From Hyphomicrobiales bacterium (GTDB lineage Bacteria; Pseudomonadota; Alphaproteobacteria; Rhizobiales; NORP267), in the NCBI GenBank assembly GCA_021775875.1, contig JAJFHA010000007.1:62001-126000 (forward strand): a stretch of DNA of 64,000 nucleotides, read 5' to 3'. Shown here piece by piece: positions 35,676 to 46,695 of this stretch (position 1 is its first letter; each line of letters begins with the position of its first letter). The translations under genes and the position numbers were made by a program. The notes under the pieces were generated by a model. It was not told the DNA's origin. It saw nothing but the letters and a program-made list of their open reading frames with translations, and searched no databases.

Positions 35676-36182
35676 TCATTCAAACGTTTTGACCGGCATC
35701 AGCCGTTGGTGAAGCAACAGGGCCGACATGCCGTCGCCTGTAAAAGCTTGCGCCAGGGTTGCTGCGGCCATCGGGCCAACATCATCTGGTGTCTGAGCTG
35801 TCAGGGTCTGCGCTCCCGCCAATTTCAAATGGTCATCCAGCGTCTGCCCCATCGCGGTCTGCCAGGGGTTAAATTCATGCCATTGGCCGCGCATGGTCAC
35901 GAACATCGCCAGCGGAAACCGGCACGTTGACGCCAGCGACAACATATTGATGCAATTGCCGACGCCGGATGATTGCATCAAAAGAACCCCACGCTCACCG
36001 CCAAGCCAGGCACCGGAGAGCACAGCAATGCCCTCCTCCTCAGTTGTCAGGGCAATAGCGCGCATATTCTTGTCTTTGATACAGGATTCAATGAGCGAAG
36101 CATGACCAGCATCGGGCACGTAAACGACCTGCCGGATATCCGCCTGCTTGAAAGCATCGAATATCTGCGTCCACCACTCCAT
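35676..36182 (-). CDS. ThDP-dependent decarboxylase, Pyr-domain subunit (sulfopyruvate decarboxylase alpha-like)
   Basis: VVYVPDAGHASLIE, LTTEEEGIAVLSGAWLGGERGVLLMQSSGVGNCINML. Confidence 0.8.
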   Translation of the reverse strand: MEWWTQIFDAFKQADIRQVVYVPDAGHASLIESCIKDKNMRAIALTTEEEGIAVLSGAWLGGERGVLLMQSSGVGNCINMLSLASTCRFPLAMFVTMRGQWHEFNPWQTAMGQTLDDHLKLAGAQTLTAQTPDDVGPMAAATLAQAFTGDGMSALLLHQRLMPVKTFE

Positions 36183-36332
36183 CCTCGCGCCTTTCAGAAA
36201 TTTTCAGTTACCAGAAGCTGACGACTTTTTGCCCAAATGCCAAGAGAAAATGGTGATCAATAAAACATCTCCACTTGCGTAGCCATCTGCAAACCGGGCC
36301 GTTAAGCTTGCCGTTCAAGATTTCATCAAAAG

Positions 36333-37052
36333 GTGCCCGGCATGTTTGTACCCCTGCACGACCACAACCCTCTCGATCATGTCCGGGTCCAATATGTCAC
36401 GATAGCAATCATCATCACCAACGTGATTGTATTCCTGCTGACATTTGCCGCCGCCTCTGATGCTACCACCAACGGCGTTGCTTATGGCTACGGTGTCACC
36501 CCGGCGGTATTGTTCGATTTAAGCGAATTGCCGCTGCACTATCAGGTCGTGCCCGAACAACTGACCCTGGTCAGCTACATGTTCCTCCATGGTGGCTGGA
36601 TGCATTTGCTTGGCAACATGGCGTTCCTGTGGGTGTTTGGTGACAATGTAGAAGATGCGCTTGGCCACATGAAGTTTCTGTTCTTCTATCTTGCCTGCGG
36701 CATTTTCGCCGGATTGCTCCATTCCTGGATGAACCCCGCATCCGAAATGCCACTGGTTGGCGCATCCGGCGCGGTGGCTGGCGTCATCGCTGCCTATCTG
36801 ATGCTGCATCCAAAGGTCAAAGTCTGGGTGTTGATCCTGATGCGCATCCCGCTCCGCCTGTCGGCCATGTGGGTTCTGGGATTCTGGGTCATTATGCAGA
36901 TATTCAGCCTTCTCATGGCGGCTCCGGAAGATCATGTTGCCTGGTGGGCCCATATTGGCGGACTTGGAGCTGGGGCTGTTTTAGTGGTTTTTCTGCGCCG
37001 CGACGGGGTTCAGCTTTTCGATCGCGGCCTTGAAGAAAACGTGAGTGGATAA
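36333..37052 (+). CDS. Rhomboid family intramembrane serine protease
   Basis: MFLHGGWMHLLGNMAFLWVFGDNVED, GASGAVAGVIAAY (catalytic Ser), WWAHIGGLGAG (catalytic His). Confidence 0.93.
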   Translation: MPGMFVPLHDHNPLDHVRVQYVTIAIIITNVIVFLLTFAAASDATTNGVAYGYGVTPAVLFDLSELPLHYQVVPEQLTLVSYMFLHGGWMHLLGNMAFLWVFGDNVEDALGHMKFLFFYLACGIFAGLLHSWMNPASEMPLVGASGAVAGVIAAYLMLHPKVKVWVLILMRIPLRLSAMWVLGFWVIMQIFSLLMAAPEDHVAWWAHIGGLGAGAVLVVFLRRDGVQLFDRGLEENVSG

Positions 37053-37161
37053 AGCTCTTTTTCTCAGCCTTCAGGTCTTCGCACAGGCACATTATATCCC
37101 GTTGACACCCCGTTTAAGCGGCATTACGGTCGCTCGATTGCAGACGATATTCCCGTAGACA

Positions 37162-37174
37162 GTGCGGTGCAATA
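37162..37174. promoter_or_regulatory. Candidate PhaR-type site upstream of etfB
   Basis: GTGC-GGT-GCAATA; shares TGCGGTGCAATAT with the phaA upstream site. Confidence 0.45.
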
Positions 37175-37197
37175 TACGCCCCAAGGAGGCTTTTAGA

Positions 37198-37947
37198 ATG
37201 AAAGTTGTGGTCCCTGTAAAACGGGTGGTCGACTATACCCAGAAAATTCGGGTCAAGAGCGATGGCTCTGGTGTCGAACTCGCCAATATCAAGATGTCGA
37301 TGAACCCGTTCGACGAGATCGCGATCGAAGAAGCTATCCGCCTGAAGGAAAACGGCACGGCCAGCGAAATCATTGCCGTTTCAATCGGCCCGCAACAAGC
37401 CCAGGAGACCATCCGTACCGCTCTTGCCATGGGAGCCGACAGGGGTATTCTGGTCCAGTCTGACGATATCGTGGAGCCGCTCGGCGTCGCAAAAATCCTG
37501 AAAGCCATTACCGACGAAGAAGGCCCGACCCTGGTCATTCTCGGCAAACAGGCCATCGATGACGATTCCAACCAGACCGGACAAATGCTCGCCGCCCTGC
37601 TCGGATGGCCCCAGGCCACGTTCGTCTCCGAAGTAACCCCCGATGGCGACAAGGCCAGGGTGGTACGTGAAATCGACGGTGGTCTCCAGACCATCCAGAT
37701 CAATTTGCCGGCGATTGTAACCACCGACCTGCGCCTCAACGAGCCGCGTTATGCGTCATTGCCGAACATCATGAAGGCCAAGAAAAAGCCAATCGACATG
37801 AAAACCCCGGATGATTACGGCGTCGATATTTCTCCGCGCGTCAAAATCATCACCACGGTCGCGCCGAAAGGCCGCGAAGCCGGGATCATGGTTGAATCGG
37901 TAGCTGAACTTGTCGACAAACTCAAAAACGAAGCGGGGGTCATCTAA
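37198..37947 (+). CDS. etfB: Electron transfer flavoprotein subunit beta
   Basis: [56 protein letters not shown] before ATG 37198. Confidence 0.96.
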   Translation: MKVVVPVKRVVDYTQKIRVKSDGSGVELANIKMSMNPFDEIAIEEAIRLKENGTASEIIAVSIGPQQAQETIRTALAMGADRGILVQSDDIVEPLGVAKILKAITDEEGPTLVILGKQAIDDDSNQTGQMLAALLGWPQATFVSEVTPDGDKARVVREIDGGLQTIQINLPAIVTTDLRLNEPRYASLPNIMKAKKKPIDMKTPDDYGVDISPRVKIITTVAPKGREAGIMVESVAELVDKLKNEAGVI

Positions 37948-38888
37948 TGACAATCCTGGTATTAGCCGAACACGATAATGCTGAACTCAAAGACGCCACC
38001 GCGCGGGCCTTGACCGCTGCTGCCGCTATCGGCGGTGACATCCATATCCTTGTTGCCGGTAAAGGCTCCAAATCGGTTGCCGACCAGGCCGCCGCGCTTG
38101 ATGGCGCCGCAAAAGTGTTGCATTGCGACAATGATTTATATGCCCATGGATTGGCCGAACCTTTGGCCCTGCTGATCACCGGGCTGATGGCGAATTACGA
38201 TGCAGTCGTTGCACCCGCCACAACCAGTGCCAAAAATACCATGCCGCGGGTAGCCGCCCTGCTGGATGTCATGCAGGTCTCAGACATTCTCTCGGTTGAA
38301 AGCGCTGATACGTTTACCCGTCCGATTTATGCCGGCAACGCCATCCAGACCGTACAGGCGACGGATGCCAAAAAGGTTATCACGGTCCGCACAACAGCCT
38401 TTGCCGCAGCAGGCGACGGCGGCTCAGCTTCAATCGAAGATATAGCAGCAGCCGAAGATCCCGGCCTCTCGTCATTTGTCGGCGAGGAGCTATCCAAATC
38501 CGATCGCCCGGAACTGACATCCGCCAAGATCATCGTATCCGGTGGACGCGGCGTTGCATCTGGCGAGAATTTTGGCAAATATATCGAACCGGTCGCTGAT
38601 GCGCTTGGTGCCGCAATCGGTGCCAGCCGGGCAGCGGTTGACGCGGGCTACATGTCGAACGACTATCAGGTTGGCCAGACCGGCAAGGTGGTTGCGCCAG
38701 AATTGTACATCGCGGTCGGCATTTCAGGCGCGATCCAGCATCTGGCCGGCATGAAAGATTCAAAGGTAATCGTGGCGATCAACAAAGACGAAGAAGCCCC
38801 GATTTTCCAGATTGCCGATTATGGCCTTGTCGCGGACTTGTTTAAAGCGATGCCGGAACTGGCCGAAGAATTGGGTAAAGCGTCCTGA
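37947..38888 (+). CDS. etfA: Electron transfer flavoprotein subunit alpha
   Basis: [60 protein letters not shown]. Confidence 0.97.
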   Translation: MTILVLAEHDNAELKDATARALTAAAAIGGDIHILVAGKGSKSVADQAAALDGAAKVLHCDNDLYAHGLAEPLALLITGLMANYDAVVAPATTSAKNTMPRVAALLDVMQVSDILSVESADTFTRPIYAGNAIQTVQATDAKKVITVRTTAFAAAGDGGSASIEDIAAAEDPGLSSFVGEELSKSDRPELTSAKIIVSGGRGVASGENFGKYIEPVADALGAAIGASRAAVDAGYMSNDYQVGQTGKVVAPELYIAVGISGAIQHLAGMKDSKVIVAINKDEEAPIFQIADYGLVADLFKAMPELAEELGKAS

Positions 38889-38918
38889 ATAAAACGCAAA
38901 TTTGGAGAAGATGATCAG

Positions 38919-39800
38919 GTGACCAGCGCAATCAAGAAAGTTGGCGTTATCGGCGCCGGGCAGATGGGCAACGGCATTGCCCATGTTTGCGCGATGGCCG
39001 GGTACGATGTTTGCCTGAATGATATCAGTGCAGAGCGGATTGAAGCTGGTCTTGCCACCATAAACGGCAATCTTGCCCGCCAGGTCGGCTCCGGCAAGAT
39101 CAAGGAAGACGAGCGCCAGAATATTTTGAACCGGATTTCAGCAACACCGGATATGTCGGCAATCGGAAAATGCGATCTTGTCATTGAATCCGCCGTCGAA
39201 GACGAACAGATAAAGCGCAAGATTTTCGAGGAACTTGCCCCTCATCTGGGCGATGAAACCCTTCTGGCCACCAACACATCATCAATTTCAATCACCCGCC
39301 TTGCAGCTGCAACTGACCGACCGGAAAAATTCATGGGCATCCATTTCATGAACCCGGTTCCTATCATGAAATTGATCGAACTGGTTCGTGGCATCGCCAC
39401 CGACGAGAAAACTTACACAATCGCCCGCGAATTTTCAGATTCGCTTGGCAAAACGGTTGCCGTTTCCGAAGATTTCCCCGCTTTCATGGTGAATCGCATT
39501 CTGCTCCCCATGATCAACGAAGCCGTCTACACTCTGTATGAAGGCGTTGGTTCGGTAGAAGGCATCGACACCGCCATGAAGCTTGGTGCCAATCACCCGA
39601 TGGGGCCGTTGCAACTTGCAGATTTTATCGGGCTCGATACCTGCCTCTCGATCATGCAGGTGCTCTATGAAGGCCTGGCCGACACCAAATACCGACCTTG
39701 CCCACTTCTGGTTAAATATGTCGAAGCCGGATGGCTCGGGCGCAAAACCCAGCGTGGCTTCTACGATTATCGCGGCGACACTCCGGTCCCGACCAGATAG
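38919..39800 (+). CDS. hbd: 3-hydroxybutyryl-CoA dehydrogenase
   Basis: KVGVIGAGQMGNGIAHVCAMAGYDV, NTSSISITRLAAATDRPEKFMGIHFMNPVP. Confidence 0.95.
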   Translation: MTSAIKKVGVIGAGQMGNGIAHVCAMAGYDVCLNDISAERIEAGLATINGNLARQVGSGKIKEDERQNILNRISATPDMSAIGKCDLVIESAVEDEQIKRKIFEELAPHLGDETLLATNTSSISITRLAAATDRPEKFMGIHFMNPVPIMKLIELVRGIATDEKTYTIAREFSDSLGKTVAVSEDFPAFMVNRILLPMINEAVYTLYEGVGSVEGIDTAMKLGANHPMGPLQLADFIGLDTCLSIMQVLYEGLADTKYRPCPLLVKYVEAGWLGRKTQRGFYDYRGDTPVPTR

Positions 39801-39804
39801 CCTG

Positions 39805-40458
39805 CTATTGGCTCGCCCCAATCGCGGCTTCGATTAATTTTACAGCATCGTCCGACGCCCATTCGGCAGGTCCGGCAAGCCTGGCCACTTCCCGTCCCTC
39901 ACGATCAAGCAACAAAGTCGTCGGCATCCCGATCACGCTTAGTTCGCGGACAATGCCGGGCTGGGTACCGTCATAATAAAAACCGAGATTTTTCAAGCCG
40001 ATTTCTGTGTAAAACGCTTCCCCTTTGGCGGGCCCGCCCCGGTCCACGTTGATCGCCACCACTTCGAAATCTGCACCACCAAGTTGCGCCTGAAGCCGGT
40101 CCAGAGCTGGCATCTCGGCCCGGCATGGCGGACACCATGTGGCCCAGAGGTTGACGAGAACAACCCTTCCCTGCCAATCAGCGACCGATATCTGTTCCCC
40201 TGCACGGTTCTGGAAACCAAGACTATTACGGTCAGAATTATCCTCAGACACAAAAAGAGCGGCCATTTCGCCAACGGCAAAAGGCTGCAATATCTGTTGT
40301 ATACCCTGATCTGCTGGTAAGGCTGTTTGCGTTTCGCCGTTGCCATCCGGCGTCATCGTCACGTATATCGCTCCTGCAACAAGTCCCGCGACCAAAACGG
40401 CCGACGCAAAAATGGTTTTTGCTGAAAAGCGGGCAGGGTTTTTATCGGTATTATTCAT
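39805..40458 (-). CDS. TlpA family thiol:disulfide oxidoreductase
   Basis: [25 protein letters not shown] and N-terminal TM anchor. Confidence 0.93.
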   Translation of the reverse strand: MNNTDKNPARFSAKTIFASAVLVAGLVAGAIYVTMTPDGNGETQTALPADQGIQQILQPFAVGEMAALFVSEDNSDRNSLGFQNRAGEQISVADWQGRVVLVNLWATWCPPCRAEMPALDRLQAQLGGADFEVVAINVDRGGPAKGEAFYTEIGLKNLGFYYDGTQPGIVRELSVIGMPTTLLLDREGREVARLAGPAEWASDDAVKLIEAAIGASQ

Positions 40459-40477
40459 TCAGGCCTCGGATAATAAA

Positions 40478-41893
40478 ATGACTGAGAAAAAAAACAGCAA
40501 TACCATGTGGGGTGGCCGGTTTGGTTCCGGCCCGGCTACAATAATGGAACAAATCAATGCGTCCGTCGATTTCGATTGGCAATTGTATGCCCATGACATT
40601 GCAGGCTCAAGGGCTCATGCTGAAATGCTTGTGGTCCAGGGCATAATTTCTGCAGAAGACGGCACCCGGATTGCCGAGGGCTTGAATACGATTCTTGCTG
40701 AAATCGAAAACGGCACATTTGAATTTTCACGCAGCCTGGAAGATATCCATATGAATATCGAAGCCAGGCTCGCCACGCTGATCGGTGATGCCGCCGGGCG
40801 GCTGCATACAGCGCGGTCGAGAAACGATCAGGTAGCGACAGATTTCAAATTATATGTCCGCGCCGCCATCGACCGGATCGACGCGCTGCTCGCCGATTAC
40901 CAATCTGCACTCGCCGACAAAGCAGTTAAATTTGCTGGCACCGTCATGCCAGGCTTCACCCATCTGCAATCAGCCCAGCCGGTCACCTTCGGCCACCATT
41001 GTCTGGCCTATGTGGAAATGGCGGCGCGGGACCGGGGCCGGTTTCAAGATGCCCGCAAACGGCTCAACGAAAGCCCACTTGGGGCGGCAGCACTTGCTGG
41101 CACATCGTTCCCGATTGACCGGGATATGACGGCGACGGCGCTTGGGTTTGATCGCCCCGCCGCCAATTCACTTGATGCGGTTGCAGACCGGGATTTTGTT
41201 CTGGAATCTTTGGCGGCTGCTTCAATCACCGCCATTCATCTGTCGCGTTATGCTGAAGAACTGGTGCTTTGGTCCACGCCACAATTTGGTTTCATCCGCC
41301 TGTCGGATCAATTCTCAACCGGGTCTTCGATCATGCCGCAAAAGCGCAATCCGGATGCGGCTGAATTGGTACGGGCCAAAACCGGCCGGATCGCAGGTGC
41401 GCTCACAAGCCTGATGATTGTCATGAAAGGCCTGCCGCTCGCTTATTCAAAAGATATGCAGGAAGACAAGGAACCGGCATTCGACGCCTTTGCCAATATT
41501 GAGCTGGCCCTCAAAGCCATGACCGGCATGGTCACCGATCTGGAACCTGATGTAAAAGCCATGAAGCGGGCAGCCGGTGCCGGATTTGCAACCGCGACCG
41601 ACCTTGCCGACTGGATCGTCCGGGTGCTTGGCAAACCGTTCCGTGAAGCCCATCACATTACCGGTGAGCTTGTGGCTATGGCTGAAGGTCTGAATTTGCC
41701 TCTGCACCGGCTTACAATTGAAGATATGCAATCCATAGAGCCAGCCATTACGGACGATATTTTTTCGGTTTTGACGGTTGCGAGTTCGGTGAAAAGCCGG
41801 GCCAGCCTTGGCGGCACGGCACCGGCAAACGTGCGCAAACAGGCAAAGAAATGGCAAACCAAGCTCGCCCGTGAAGCCGCCAAACGAAATTAG
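40478..41893 (+). CDS. argH: Argininosuccinate lyase
   Basis: [48 protein letters not shown]; start revised to ATG 40478. Confidence 0.96.
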   Translation: MTEKKNSNTMWGGRFGSGPATIMEQINASVDFDWQLYAHDIAGSRAHAEMLVVQGIISAEDGTRIAEGLNTILAEIENGTFEFSRSLEDIHMNIEARLATLIGDAAGRLHTARSRNDQVATDFKLYVRAAIDRIDALLADYQSALADKAVKFAGTVMPGFTHLQSAQPVTFGHHCLAYVEMAARDRGRFQDARKRLNESPLGAAALAGTSFPIDRDMTATALGFDRPAANSLDAVADRDFVLESLAAASITAIHLSRYAEELVLWSTPQFGFIRLSDQFSTGSSIMPQKRNPDAAELVRAKTGRIAGALTSLMIVMKGLPLAYSKDMQEDKEPAFDAFANIELALKAMTGMVTDLEPDVKAMKRAAGAGFATATDLADWIVRVLGKPFREAHHITGELVAMAEGLNLPLHRLTIEDMQSIEPAITDDIFSVLTVASSVKSRASLGGTAPANVRKQAKKWQTKLAREAAKRN

Positions 41894-41978
41894 CACCTGA
41901 TCGCCATGAAATTGGCGAATTGGGGGTGCAATTGCCAAAACTGAAATGTAGTATGGCGCAACTTCAGGAGAACAGCCT

Positions 41979-42188
41979 GTGACAGGGACAATGTGGAGAT
42001 TGATTGGGAAACCGGCTTTTTTGCTGGCCGCCATAATGGTGGTTGGTCTCTCCGCATGTGGCCGGAGAGGTCCACTTGAACCGCCGCCCAACGCCAATGT
42101 TGTGCAAGGCGAGACGGAACAAGGGGCAGATAGCGCCGAACAGGCACCGCGAGAAAAACGTTCCTTCTTTCTCGATTTTCTTCTTTAA
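41979..42188 (+). CDS. lptM: LPS translocon maturation chaperone LptM-like small lipoprotein
   Basis: Lipobox VVGLSACGRRGPLEPPP and position between argH and lysA. Confidence 0.85.
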   Translation: MTGTMWRLIGKPAFLLAAIMVVGLSACGRRGPLEPPPNANVVQGETEQGADSAEQAPREKRSFFLDFLL

Positions 42189-42244
42189 GCGATATTCCCC
42201 GGACCTGAATGAAGGCCGGATTGCAAACGGCTCCCGGATAAAAC

Positions 42245-43513
42245 ATGCATCATTTCAGCTATAAAAATGGCGTCCTCTACGCAGAAGACGTGACCCTTGA
42301 CCAATTGGCGGACGAAGTTGGCACCCCGTTTTATTGTTATTCAAGCGCAACATTAGAGCGCCATTACAGGGTTTTTTCGGAAGAATTTTCCGACCTGTCT
42401 TCGATGGTCTGTTACGCCATGAAAGCAAATTCCAACCAGGCTGTTCTGACAACGCTGGCTCGTCTTGGCGCAGGCGCCGACGTGGTATCTGAAGGTGAAT
42501 TGCACCGGGCATTGGCGGCAGGCATTCCGGCTGAGCGGATATTATTTTCCGGCGTCGGCAAGACCAGACGCGAAATGCGGCTCGCGCTCGACGTTGGTAT
42601 CCATTGTTTCAATGTGGAATCTGAACCCGAACTCGCCGTCCTGAATGAAGTTGCCGGAGAAATGGGCAAGGTCGCGCCCATTTCGATCCGCATCAACCCC
42701 GATGTGGATGCGCGCACCCACGCCAAAATCTCTACCGGCAAATCCGAGAACAAATTCGGCATTCCCTGGACCCGCGCCCGCGACGTTTACGGCCACGCCG
42801 CCGCCATGCCCAATCTGCGCGTGGTCGGCATAGACACCCATATCGGCAGTCAGATCACCGAACTGGAGCCCTTCGACGCTGCCTTTGCGCGGCTCGCTAC
42901 ATTGATCGGGAATTTGCGCGAAGACGGCCACACAATCGAGCATATCGATCTCGGTGGTGGCCTTGGCATCCCCTACGGACAGGGCAGCGAAGAGCCACCC
43001 ACACCATCGGCCTACGCTGAAATTGTGCGCCGGAATGTGAGAGATCTCGATTGCCAGGTGATTTTTGAGCCCGGCAGATTGATCGCCGGCAATGCGGGTA
43101 TTCTTGTCACCGAAGTAATTTATGTAAAAGCCGGAGCGGACAAAACCTTCGTCATTGTCGATGCCGCCATGAATGATCTGATACGCCCGACATTATACAA
43201 CGCAGAACATGATTTTCAGCCGGTCACCGAGCCAAACCCGGACGGTCCTAAAATCCGCGCTGATATTGTCGGACCGGTTTGCGAAACTGGTGATTATCTG
43301 GCGCTAGACCGCACCATGCCTGAAGTTAAAGCTGGCGACCGGTTGGCGTTCATGACCGCAGGAGCTTACGGGGCGGTTCAATCCTCCACCTATAATGGCC
43401 GCTTGCTGATACCGGAAGTCATGGTCAAGGACGCAGCGCATCACATCGTTCGGCCACGGCCAAGTTTTGATGACCTGATCGCACTTGATTCTGTTCCCGA
43501 CTGGCTCAGCTGA
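42245..43513 (+). CDS. lysA: Diaminopimelate decarboxylase
   Basis: CYAMKANSNQAVL (PLP Lys), HIGSQITELEPF, DLGGGLGIPYG, GPVCETGDYLALDR. Confidence 0.96.
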   Translation: MHHFSYKNGVLYAEDVTLDQLADEVGTPFYCYSSATLERHYRVFSEEFSDLSSMVCYAMKANSNQAVLTTLARLGAGADVVSEGELHRALAAGIPAERILFSGVGKTRREMRLALDVGIHCFNVESEPELAVLNEVAGEMGKVAPISIRINPDVDARTHAKISTGKSENKFGIPWTRARDVYGHAAAMPNLRVVGIDTHIGSQITELEPFDAAFARLATLIGNLREDGHTIEHIDLGGGLGIPYGQGSEEPPTPSAYAEIVRRNVRDLDCQVIFEPGRLIAGNAGILVTEVIYVKAGADKTFVIVDAAMNDLIRPTLYNAEHDFQPVTEPNPDGPKIRADIVGPVCETGDYLALDRTMPEVKAGDRLAFMTAGAYGAVQSSTYNGRLLIPEVMVKDAAHHIVRPRPSFDDLIALDSVPDWLS

Positions 43514-43564
43514 ACCAAACTATGCTAGCCTGTTTTTTGGGGAGCGGAGACAAATAATGACGCG

Positions 43565-46114
43565 GTGACGTTAAAACCCGGCACCGGCGGGAAATCCATG
43601 AGCATGCCTCGACCAGACGAAACACAATCGGCACCTGATCTGTCATCGCCTGATCTGTTGGGCCAACATAAATTGGCGCGGCGGATAGGTATGACCCGGT
43701 TGGCGCTTTTCTGGGAACGTTTATGGCCCACCTTCTGGCCAGTCATGCTGGTGATCGGGCTGTTTCTGATATCCGCGCTGTTTGGATTGTGGGACACCCT
43801 GCAGCCAACGATCCGCATGATCGGCATGGCCATATTTGCACTGTCCCTGATCGCAGCCCTTGTTCCGGTATTTCGCACCCAGATCCCATCACGCGAAAAA
43901 GCGCTTCGCCGTATCGAGCAACGGTCCGGCATCCAGCATCGCCCGGCATCATCTTATGAAGACCCACTGACACTAGGTGAGGATAGTCCCCAGGCTCAAA
44001 AATTGTGGCGAGCACACAAGGCCCGATTGGCAGACCAGATGGCGCGGTTGAAGGCGGTCTGGCCGCGCTCTGAATTTGCCAGCAGCGACCCCTATGCCAT
44101 GCGCGTGCCGCTGGCCATGATGCTTATTATCGGGTTTTTATTCGCAGGCTCCAGCTGGTCGGATCAGATATCCAGCCCCTTCAGTTTTGCCGACCGATCA
44201 CCCGCCAGCCCGATCCAGATTGATGCCTGGATTACGCCGCCGGATTATACCGGGCGGCCACCACTATTTTTGACCGGTCCGGCTTCCGCCCGCCCGGACG
44301 AAGAGAGCGGGACTTATAAAATCCCTGCCAACAGTGAATTTATTTTGCGAGCGCAGGGCGACCGGAAAATTTCGATCGGAATGCGCCCTATCAATGGCGC
44401 GCCGGCAGACCCGACCTCGTCCGGCAGCGATTTTGCCATTACCGCTCCAGATGAGAATGTGCGGGAATATCGCGGCAACATTGCCGACAATCGACAAATC
44501 ACAATCCTCGACGGCGAGATCATTATCGGTCAATGGCGGCTCGATATCATCCATGATCAAATTCCAAAAATCGTGCTGCTCGGCCCGCCTGAATCCTCCA
44601 ATGCCGGTGTCCTGCGCCTTGGCTATAGGGTCAGCGATGATTACGGCGTCATTGCCGGGGAAGGCCTGATTGAGCGCGCCCCGGTTTACGAAGACGATCA
44701 AACCGGCCAGGACACAACGTCACCATTGTTTGATGCGCCGCGCTTTCCCCTGGCCCTGCCGCAATCCAGAACCCGCGATGGTGAAGCTCAGGTTTATCAG
44801 GACCTGACCTCCCACCCCTGGGCCGGGACGCAGGTTCTGTTGCGCTTGCAGGTTTATGACGATGCCGGTCAGATCGGCGAGAGCGCCGAAGTAGCATTCA
44901 CCCTGCCCGTGCGCACCTTCACCGACCCGTTGGCTCGCGCCATCATCGAGCAACGTCACAAGCTCGCCGTCACACCGTCTGAATATGCGACCGTCGGCCG
45001 GGCACTGGATGCTTTGTCAATTGCGCCGGAGACATTCATCCCTGATCTTCAGATATTTTTGGCCCTGCGCGCCGCCCGCTGGCGGCTTGGGTTGCGGCAA
45101 GACAATGAAACCCTGATCAGCGTGATCGAGCAACTTTGGCAAATCGCACTGAAGCTTGAAAATGGCGACCTGTCGGAAGCCGAACAGCAATTGCGCGCCG
45201 CCCAGGAAGCCCTGCAACAGGCCTTGGCCCGAGACGCATCAACGCAAGAGATTGAGCAACGAATCGAAGACCTTCGCCAGGCCTTGAGCGACTATTTACA
45301 GGCTTTGTCTCAAGATGCCCAGAATAGCGATCCTTCCGGGGACACGCAGCAATCTTCGCAGGATGACGCCCTCACCTCGCAGGACCTGTCCCGCATGCTC
45401 GACAATATCCAGAATATGGCCCGCAACGGTGCCCGCGATCAGGCCCAACAGATGTTGAGCCAGTTGCAGGACCTGCTGGAAAATCTGCGCATGGGCCAGA
45501 TGCAGCAACAAACCGGGCAGCAGCGGCAAATGTCAGAATCGCTCGAACAACTCGGCGACATGATCGACCAGCAGCGCGAATTGATGGACGAAAGTTTCCG
45601 CATGGACCAACAGGATGAGCCCAATGGTTCAGATAGCGACCGCCGCGCCGAACTTGGTGACATGCAACAACGCCAGGCCGATTTGCAGGCCACCCTTGAA
45701 CAATTGATGGAGCAATTGAACAACCTGAATTCTGATTCCGGCGAGGAGTTTGACGACGCCAAAGGAAATATGGGCGACGCCATCAACGCGCTCGGCGAAG
45801 GCAGCACTGGTCAGGCAACAGAAGATCAGGGTGAAGCACTGCAGAATTTGCGCGAAGGTGCAGGCGCTCTGGCTGAACAATTAGCCGAGAGCCTCGCCCA
45901 GAGCGGTAGCCGCCAGGGTAACCAGACCACCGATCCGCTGGGCCGCCCCCGGCCAACAAACGATCCCGATCTGGGTATGAATGTACAGGTGCCAGATGAA
46001 ATTGAGATACAACGCGCAAGGGAAATTCTTGAAGAATTGCGTCGCCGTTATGGCGAGCGTCACCGCCCTCGTATCGAGCTGGATTATTTTGAGCGTCTGC
46101 TACGGCGGTTCTAG
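43565..46114 (+). CDS. TIGR02302/DUF4175 family protein
   Basis: 849 aa, N-terminal TM segments, long Gln/Met-rich C-terminal half; DPDLGMNVQVPDEIEIQRAREILEELRRRYGERHRPRIELDYFERLL; ATG 43598 is an alternative start. Confidence 0.85.
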   Translation: MTLKPGTGGKSMSMPRPDETQSAPDLSSPDLLGQHKLARRIGMTRLALFWERLWPTFWPVMLVIGLFLISALFGLWDTLQPTIRMIGMAIFALSLIAALVPVFRTQIPSREKALRRIEQRSGIQHRPASSYEDPLTLGEDSPQAQKLWRAHKARLADQMARLKAVWPRSEFASSDPYAMRVPLAMMLIIGFLFAGSSWSDQISSPFSFADRSPASPIQIDAWITPPDYTGRPPLFLTGPASARPDEESGTYKIPANSEFILRAQGDRKISIGMRPINGAPADPTSSGSDFAITAPDENVREYRGNIADNRQITILDGEIIIGQWRLDIIHDQIPKIVLLGPPESSNAGVLRLGYRVSDDYGVIAGEGLIERAPVYEDDQTGQDTTSPLFDAPRFPLALPQSRTRDGEAQVYQDLTSHPWAGTQVLLRLQVYDDAGQIGESAEVAFTLPVRTFTDPLARAIIEQRHKLAVTPSEYATVGRALDALSIAPETFIPDLQIFLALRAARWRLGLRQDNETLISVIEQLWQIALKLENGDLSEAEQQLRAAQEALQQALARDASTQEIEQRIEDLRQALSDYLQALSQDAQNSDPSGDTQQSSQDDALTSQDLSRMLDNIQNMARNGARDQAQQMLSQLQDLLENLRMGQMQQQTGQQRQMSESLEQLGDMIDQQRELMDESFRMDQQDEPNGSDSDRRAELGDMQQRQADLQATLEQLMEQLNNLNSDSGEEFDDAKGNMGDAINALGEGSTGQATEDQGEALQNLREGAGALAEQLAESLAQSGSRQGNQTTDPLGRPRPTNDPDLGMNVQVPDEIEIQRAREILEELRRRYGERHRPRIELDYFERLLRRF

Positions 46115-46132
46115 AACCAACCGTCTTGTTGT

Positions 46133-46687
46133 CTAATCGTCGTCAGTATGAACCACGCCGACAAACGGCAATTCGCGAAACGAATGAGCCATATCGATCC
46201 CGTAGCCGACAACAAAAAGGTCCGGGCATTCAAAGCCCACATAATCCGCCTGCAAATCAACAACTCGTTTGTCCGGCTTATCAAGCAACACACAGGTCTT
46301 GACGCTTTTTGCCTTGCGGGCGACCAGCAGGTCTTTTGCAAATGCCAAAGTGCGCCCGGATTCCAGAATATCATCGATCAGAAGTACATTGAGATCTGCG
46401 ACATCGGTCTCCACGTCTCGCAATATCTTCACATCACCGCTGGATTTTGTGCCCGCGCCATAGCTGGAAAGTGAAAAGAAATCCACTTCCGGCGCAAGCC
46501 CTGCGTGATGTAACGCCCGCAATAAATCAGCGGCAAACACAAAGCTACCCTTGAGCACAGGAACCACCAGCAGGTTTTCGGTATCACCCGCTGCTATTTC
46601 AACTGCCAATTCCAGATTGCGCGCGGCAATTTTCTCAGCTTCAAACAGAACGTCAATTCTGGTTGCCGGATGACCCTTGGTCCTCAT
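46133..46687 (-). CDS. hpt: Hypoxanthine phosphoribosyltransferase
   Basis: PVLKGSFVFAADLLRAL, VLLIDDILESGRTL (PRPP loop), FVVGYGIDMAHSFRELPFVG. Confidence 0.93.
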   Translation of the reverse strand: MRTKGHPATRIDVLFEAEKIAARNLELAVEIAAGDTENLLVVPVLKGSFVFAADLLRALHHAGLAPEVDFFSLSSYGAGTKSSGDVKILRDVETDVADLNVLLIDDILESGRTLAFAKDLLVARKAKSVKTCVLLDKPDKRVVDLQADYVGFECPDLFVVGYGIDMAHSFRELPFVGVVHTDDD

Positions 46688-46695
46688 AAATGAAT

